A model generated the notes under the pieces. It saw nothing but the letters and a program-made list of their open reading frames with translations, had not been told where the DNA came from and did no database searches. 10,887 nt of DNA from an uncultured Bacteroides sp. (lineage in GTDB: Bacteria; Bacteroidota; Bacteroidia; Bacteroidales; Bacteroidaceae). The stretch lies in NCBI GenBank assembly GCA_900557355.1, contig USSR01000173.1:1-10887 (forward strand), in the 5' to 3' direction. Position numbers and translations under genes: made by a program. Of the stretch, positions 7,805 to 10,887 are shown one piece after another (position 1 is the stretch's first letter; every line of letters starts with the position of its first letter).

Positions 7805-9003
7805 AACCATTTAAAATACTTATAGTCAGCAAATTTCTTTATGCGCGTGGAGGGGCGGAAGTTTACTCCATAAATTTGGGGGAGATACTTCAGAAACAAG
7901 GACATGAAGTGCGTTTCTTCTCAATGAGTTATCCACAAAATATTCATGTAAATGAAGATAAGTATTTCGCTGAAGAAGTTTCCTTCTTTCATTCATCTAT
8001 AAGTGGAAGATTAAAAGCTGCTTTACGTGTTTTTGGAGTTGGAATAAAGGAAAACTATAAAAAAATATTAGATGAGTTTCAACCGGACATTGTTCATTTA
8101 AATAATATACATTCTTATCTTTCACCTATTGTCGCCAAACTCTCATATGAGAGAGGTATCAAAGTAATATGGACTATACATGATTACAAATTAATATGTC
8201 CTACGTATTCCTGCCTTTACAAAAAACTACCTTGTGAAGCATGCTTTTCAAACAAAGCGAACGTTATATTTCGTAAATGCATGAAAAATAATCTTTCTGC
8301 AAGTTTTCTTGCATGGGGAGAAGCAGTATATTGGAATAAAAAAAAGCTATCCAAGTGGACAGATACATTTATTTGTCCCAGCAATTTTATCGCACAGAAA
8401 ATGAAACAAGGAGGATATCCTGCTGAAAAACTTCATGTCATATGCAATTTTATTAATGATGAAAAAGCTAAATTCATAACTGAATTGAATCCTGAAATGA
8501 AAGAAATCGCTTATGCCTATATAGGACGCCTTTCAGAAGAGAAAGGAATAAATGAGTTCTTAAAAGTTGCAGCTAAATTACCATATAAACTATATATAGC
8601 AGGAAACGGACCTTTAGAAAATGAGTTGAAACAAAAATACTCATCCGATCGGATATGGTTTCTTGGACATTTATCTGCTATAGAGATAATTAAATTATTG
8701 AAAAGAGTGCAATTTTCAGTAATGCCTTCTATTTGCTATGAGAATAATCCTCTCAGCGTTATCGAATCATTGTGTTGTGGTACTCCTGTATGCGGAAGAC
8801 GTATTGGTGGTATACCTGAATTATTAGAAGGTAATACAGATAATCATTTGTTTTCCAATGAAGCAGAATTGATATCGTCTTTGACGGAGATGTTTGAAAA
8901 TTCTTCAGCAATAGAAAGACAAAAACTATCATCAAATTCGTGTAAACGTTTTTCTGCCGAACTGTATTATCAAAGATGGCTAGAAGTTATTCAAAATATT
9001 TAA
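7801..9003 (+). CDS. Family 4 glycosyltransferase with cysteine-rich loop
   Basis: A 400-residue GT-B enzyme of family GT4. The N-terminal domain begins MKPFKILIVSKFLYARGGAE, with the GGAE loop at 17-20. The donor domain has YIGRLSEEKGI (240-250), IAGNGPLENEL (266-276) and the E-x7-E signature E314...E322 in YENNPLSVIESLCCGTPV. Between the two, after WTIHDYKLIC, there is a cysteine cluster: C133, C138, C145, C148 and C160. I recall this from a subfamily of polysaccharide GT4 enzymes, and it may bind a metal or form a structural loop. The ATG at 7801 overlaps the previous stop as ATGA and is preferred over an in-frame TTG at 7789, which would add four residues. It probably adds a sugar to the repeat unit; donor unknown. 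It is the last member of the overlapping block. Confidence 0.9.
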   Translation: MKPFKILIVSKFLYARGGAEVYSINLGEILQKQGHEVRFFSMSYPQNIHVNEDKYFAEEVSFFHSSISGRLKAALRVFGVGIKENYKKILDEFQPDIVHLNNIHSYLSPIVAKLSYERGIKVIWTIHDYKLICPTYSCLYKKLPCEACFSNKANVIFRKCMKNNLSASFLAWGEAVYWNKKKLSKWTDTFICPSNFIAQKMKQGGYPAEKLHVICNFINDEKAKFITELNPEMKEIAYAYIGRLSEEKGINEFLKVAAKLPYKLYIAGNGPLENELKQKYSSDRIWFLGHLSAIEIIKLLKRVQFSVMPSICYENNPLSVIESLCCGTPVCGRRIGGIPELLEGNTDNHLFSNEAELISSLTEMFENSSAIERQKLSSNSCKRFSAELYYQRWLEVIQNI

Positions 9004-9033
9004 TTTTTTAATACATTAGTCTCCAAGATAAAC

Positions 9034-10140
9034 ATGAAAATCGTAGTTACAGGTACCAGAGGTATTCCCGGCATACAAGGAGGAGTAGAGACCCATTGCG
9101 AAGAGCTATATCCTTTAATCGTAGATGAACAACATGAAGTGATTGTGGTTCGCCGTCCCGACTATGCAGCAGACCATACTGTAAAAAGCTATAAACAAGT
9201 TACTATAAAAGACATAAAAGTGCCTCGAAACAAGCATCTGGAAGCTTTCTTACATACGTTTCTGGCTGTATTGTATGCCCGGAAAGTGGGAGCGGACATA
9301 GTACACATTCATGCAGTAGGCCCAGCTCTGATGACCCCTATCGTACGTATGTTAGGAATGAAAGCGGTAGTAACACATCATGGTCCGGATTATGACCGAG
9401 AAAAATGGGGGGGATTTGCCAAATGGATACTTCGGATGGGAGAAAAGGCCGGCGTACGCTATGCAAACCATGTGATTGTGATTTCAGAGCATATACGGAA
9501 TATGATACAGCAACGGTATCCATCGAAAAACAATATCACTTTAATACATAACGGAGTCAATGTAAGCGCCGGGATATCTGATACAGGCTATCTTCACAGT
9601 CTGGGGTTAACCAAACACTCTTATGTTTTGGCTGTTGGCCGTCTGGTAAAAGAAAAAGGATTCGACAAGCTGGTTGAAGCATTCAAAGAACTGTCTCCGT
9701 CCTCCGTAAAGTTAGTAATAGCCGGTGACGCCGATCATCAGGACGAATATGCCCAAAAACTGAAGGCAATATGCCAAAGAGAGGAAAATATAATTCTGAC
9801 CGGCTTTATAAAAGGAGATAAATTAGCACAATTATACACATACGCCCGGATATTTGTATTACCGTCTACTCACGAAGGATTGCCAATCGCATTGCTCGAA
9901 GCTATGAGTTATGGATGCCCTATACTTGCAAGCGACATACCTGCCAACAAGGAAATAGGATTGCCGGATGAATGTTACTTCAAAAATGGTAATCTTACCA
10001 GCTTGCAACAAACATTAGAAAAGAAACTAGAAAGTATTCAGGCAGAACGGATTACTTATGATCTTTCATCGTATGACTGGCACCATATTGCCCGGCAGAC
10101 TAAAGAAATTTATGATTCTTTGATAAGTAAAGCAATATAG
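9034..10140 (+). CDS. Family 4 glycosyltransferase (GTRGIP-type N-terminus)
   Basis: A 368-residue GT4 enzyme. Its N-terminus, MKIVVTGTRGIPGIQGGVET, resembles the DUF1972-type start found in capsule rhamnosyltransferase-like proteins, though that does not fix its sugar. The acceptor domain includes HIHAVGP (91-97) and THHGPDYDREKW (114-125). The donor domain includes AVGRLVKEKGFDKLVEAF (200-217), VIAGDADHQDEY (228-239) and the E-x7-E signature E281...E289 in HEGLPIALLEAMSYG. It likely extends the lipid-linked repeat unit in the cytoplasm. It is separated from the preceding gene by 30 nt, unlike the overlapping genes before it, and sampled parts of it are visibly richer in G+C than the middle genes. 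The ATG at 9034 begins the recognisable motif at residue 1, so the start is secure. Confidence 0.92.
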   Translation: MKIVVTGTRGIPGIQGGVETHCEELYPLIVDEQHEVIVVRRPDYAADHTVKSYKQVTIKDIKVPRNKHLEAFLHTFLAVLYARKVGADIVHIHAVGPALMTPIVRMLGMKAVVTHHGPDYDREKWGGFAKWILRMGEKAGVRYANHVIVISEHIRNMIQQRYPSKNNITLIHNGVNVSAGISDTGYLHSLGLTKHSYVLAVGRLVKEKGFDKLVEAFKELSPSSVKLVIAGDADHQDEYAQKLKAICQREENIILTGFIKGDKLAQLYTYARIFVLPSTHEGLPIALLEAMSYGCPILASDIPANKEIGLPDECYFKNGNLTSLQQTLEKKLESIQAERITYDLSSYDWHHIARQTKEIYDSLISKAI

Positions 10141-10161
10141 AATAAAATTTACCGTTTTATT
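10141..10161. repeat. Small AT-rich inverted repeat in the gap before the sugar transferase gene
   Basis: The arms AATAAAA (10141-10147) and TTTTATT (10155-10161) are perfect reverse complements around a seven-base loop, directly after the stop codon of the preceding gene. The stem is all A/T and would be weak. The right arm holds a run of four T. It could attenuate transcription or stabilise a 3' end, or it may be chance in an AT-rich gap. The rest of the 52-nt gap (to 10192) shows no good match to a Bacteroides TAnnTTTG promoter element. Confidence 0.3.
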
Positions 10162-10192
10162 AATCAAAAGAATTGTAACATTTTATACGAAT

Positions 10193-10807
10193 ATGCATTA
10201 CCTATCATATCATTTTCCACTACAACGGAAATACAATCGAATCTTTAAACGAACATTTGATATTGTGTTCGCTTCAATAGTCCTATTATTAATATATCCA
10301 TGGGCATATATCCTCATAGGATGTTGTATTAAGATAAAGATGCCAGGCAAGATTATATTTTCTCAAAAACGGAACGGACAATACGGAAAAGTATTTGTCT
10401 GTTATAAATTCCGTTCCATGCTACCCAATGGAGAATCTGATACACAGCAAGCATATCATGACGATCCCCGCATCACTCCACTCGGACGTTTTCTACGCAC
10501 CACCAGCATTGATGAATTACCCCAGTTTTGGAACGTGCTTATTGGAGATATGTCGATAGTAGGTCCCCGGCCCCATATGCTGATACACACGGAACAATAT
10601 TGCGGCATCATTCCTGACTATAACAAGAGATTGCTGGTGAAACCGGGAATAACCGGTTGGGCGCAGATACACAACCTGCGTGGAGAAACGGAAAAATTGG
10701 ATAAAATGAAAAAAAGAGTAGAATATGATATTTGGTATATTGAACATTGGTCATTTGCACTGGATCTGAAAATCATGCTCAACACTCTGAAAATTATATT
10801 CCGATAA
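10193..10807 (+). CDS. Undecaprenyl-phosphate sugar-1-phosphate transferase (bacterial sugar transferase family), stand-alone catalytic domain
   Basis: A 204-residue monotopic phosphoglycosyl transferase (Pfam bacterial sugar transferase family), inferred to start repeat-unit synthesis by moving a sugar-1-phosphate from a nucleotide-sugar to undecaprenyl phosphate. Residues 19-45 form the membrane helix with a conserved proline (P36), as in re-entrant helices of PglC-like enzymes. Then come YKFRSM (71-76), the IDELPQFWNVLIGDMS stretch with the catalytic Asp-Glu pair (D107-E108, by analogy with PglC), VGPRPH (123-128), KPGITGWAQI (150-159) and RGETEKLDKM (163-172). The segment PLQRKYNRIFKRTFDIV (9-25) resembles the linker before this domain in full-length WcaJ-type proteins of about 460 residues, but the N-terminal four-helix domain is absent. 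The reading frame is open back to 10127 with no alternative ATG. A 52-nt gap precedes it and four nt separate it from the next gene. Confidence 0.93.
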   Translation: MHYLSYHFPLQRKYNRIFKRTFDIVFASIVLLLIYPWAYILIGCCIKIKMPGKIIFSQKRNGQYGKVFVCYKFRSMLPNGESDTQQAYHDDPRITPLGRFLRTTSIDELPQFWNVLIGDMSIVGPRPHMLIHTEQYCGIIPDYNKRLLVKPGITGWAQIHNLRGETEKLDKMKKRVEYDIWYIEHWSFALDLKIMLNTLKIIFR

Positions 10808-10811
10808 ACTT

Positions 10812-10887
10812 ATGCGTACAGTCTGCCATATTCTTGCCATTCTATTTTGCGCCTTTACTACCGGATCGGCAGGAAAGGGCGCAAAGC
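10812..10887 (+). CDS. 5' end of a gene for an exported protein (runs off the window)
   Basis: An ATG at 10812, four nt after the previous stop, opens a frame that stays open for 25 codons to the window edge. The encoded start has two early residues followed by Arg, a hydrophobic core (VCHILAILFCAF, about 4-15) and a small-residue stretch (TTGSAGK) that would suit signal peptidase I cleavage after the Ala at 20. C13 is preceded by Phe, not by Gly or Ala, so it is a poor lipobox. The mature protein is not visible, and no function can be given. Its tight spacing suggests cotranscription with the sugar transferase and a role in the same locus. Confidence 0.6.
   Translation, partial: MRTVCHILAILFCAFTTGSAGKGAK

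Noticed and set aside
9004..9033. Promoter or terminator between the second and third GT4 genes
   Set aside because: The gap has a T run and a five-base A/T match, but no TAnnTTTG element and no stable stem; this is expected by chance in AT-rich sequence.
10141..10161. Inverted repeat as a rho-independent terminator
   Set aside because: The stem is only seven A/T pairs, has no G/C, and is not followed by a long T run. It is kept only as a weak repeat.
10141..10192. Bacteroides-type promoter ahead of the sugar transferase gene
   Set aside because: The nearest resemblance (TAACATTTTA) does not fit TAnnTTTG spacing, and no -33 TTTG lies at the right distance.

Overview
The window is a stretch of a bacterial surface-polysaccharide (capsule or exopolysaccharide) biosynthesis locus, with every gene on the + strand. 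The protein families, the AT-rich composition, the absence of clear Shine-Dalgarno sequences, and the style of the Wzc-like and sugar-transferase proteins point to Bacteroidota, most likely Bacteroides or a close relative. That assignment comes from recalled family resemblance, not from a search.

Layout. Positions 23-1399 encode a Wzz/Wzc-like chain-length protein that lacks both its first membrane helix and a tyrosine-kinase domain. It is followed by a Wzy-type polymerase/ligase membrane protein (1407-2843), a MurJ/MviN-family flippase (2818-4134), a GT2 glycosyltransferase (4124-5032), a GT4 glycosyltransferase (5029-6084), an LTA-synthase-like membrane phosphotransferase of the alkaline-phosphatase/sulfatase superfamily (6053-7804), and a second GT4 with a cysteine-rich loop (7801-9003). 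After a 30-nt gap comes a third GT4 (9034-10140). After a 52-nt gap comes a stand-alone polyprenyl-phosphate sugar-1-phosphate transferase (10193-10807). The 5' end of a gene for an exported protein starts at 10812 and runs off the window. From wzy-like to the second GT4, each gene overlaps the next (26, 11, 4, 32 and 4 nt), so this block looks like one translationally coupled operon. No gap exceeds 300 bases. I saw no RNA genes, insertion sequences, CRISPR arrays or convincing promoters or terminators.

How the genes work together (inference from families). The sugar-1-phosphate transferase would load the first sugar on undecaprenyl phosphate at the inner face of the inner membrane. The four glycosyltransferases would extend the repeat unit, giving about five sugars if each acts once. 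The flippase would move the lipid-linked unit across the membrane, the Wzy-like protein would polymerise it in the periplasm, and the Wzz/Wzc-like protein would set chain length. The LTA-synthase-like enzyme would add a phospho-linked substituent such as glycerol-phosphate or phosphoethanolamine from outside the cytoplasmic membrane. No sugar-nucleotide synthesis genes or UpxY/UpxZ-type regulators lie in the window. The pathway is a known type. The less ordinary points are the reduced Wzc-like protein, the altered active site of the LTA-synthase-like enzyme, and a composition change between the AT-rich middle and the richer 3' genes.
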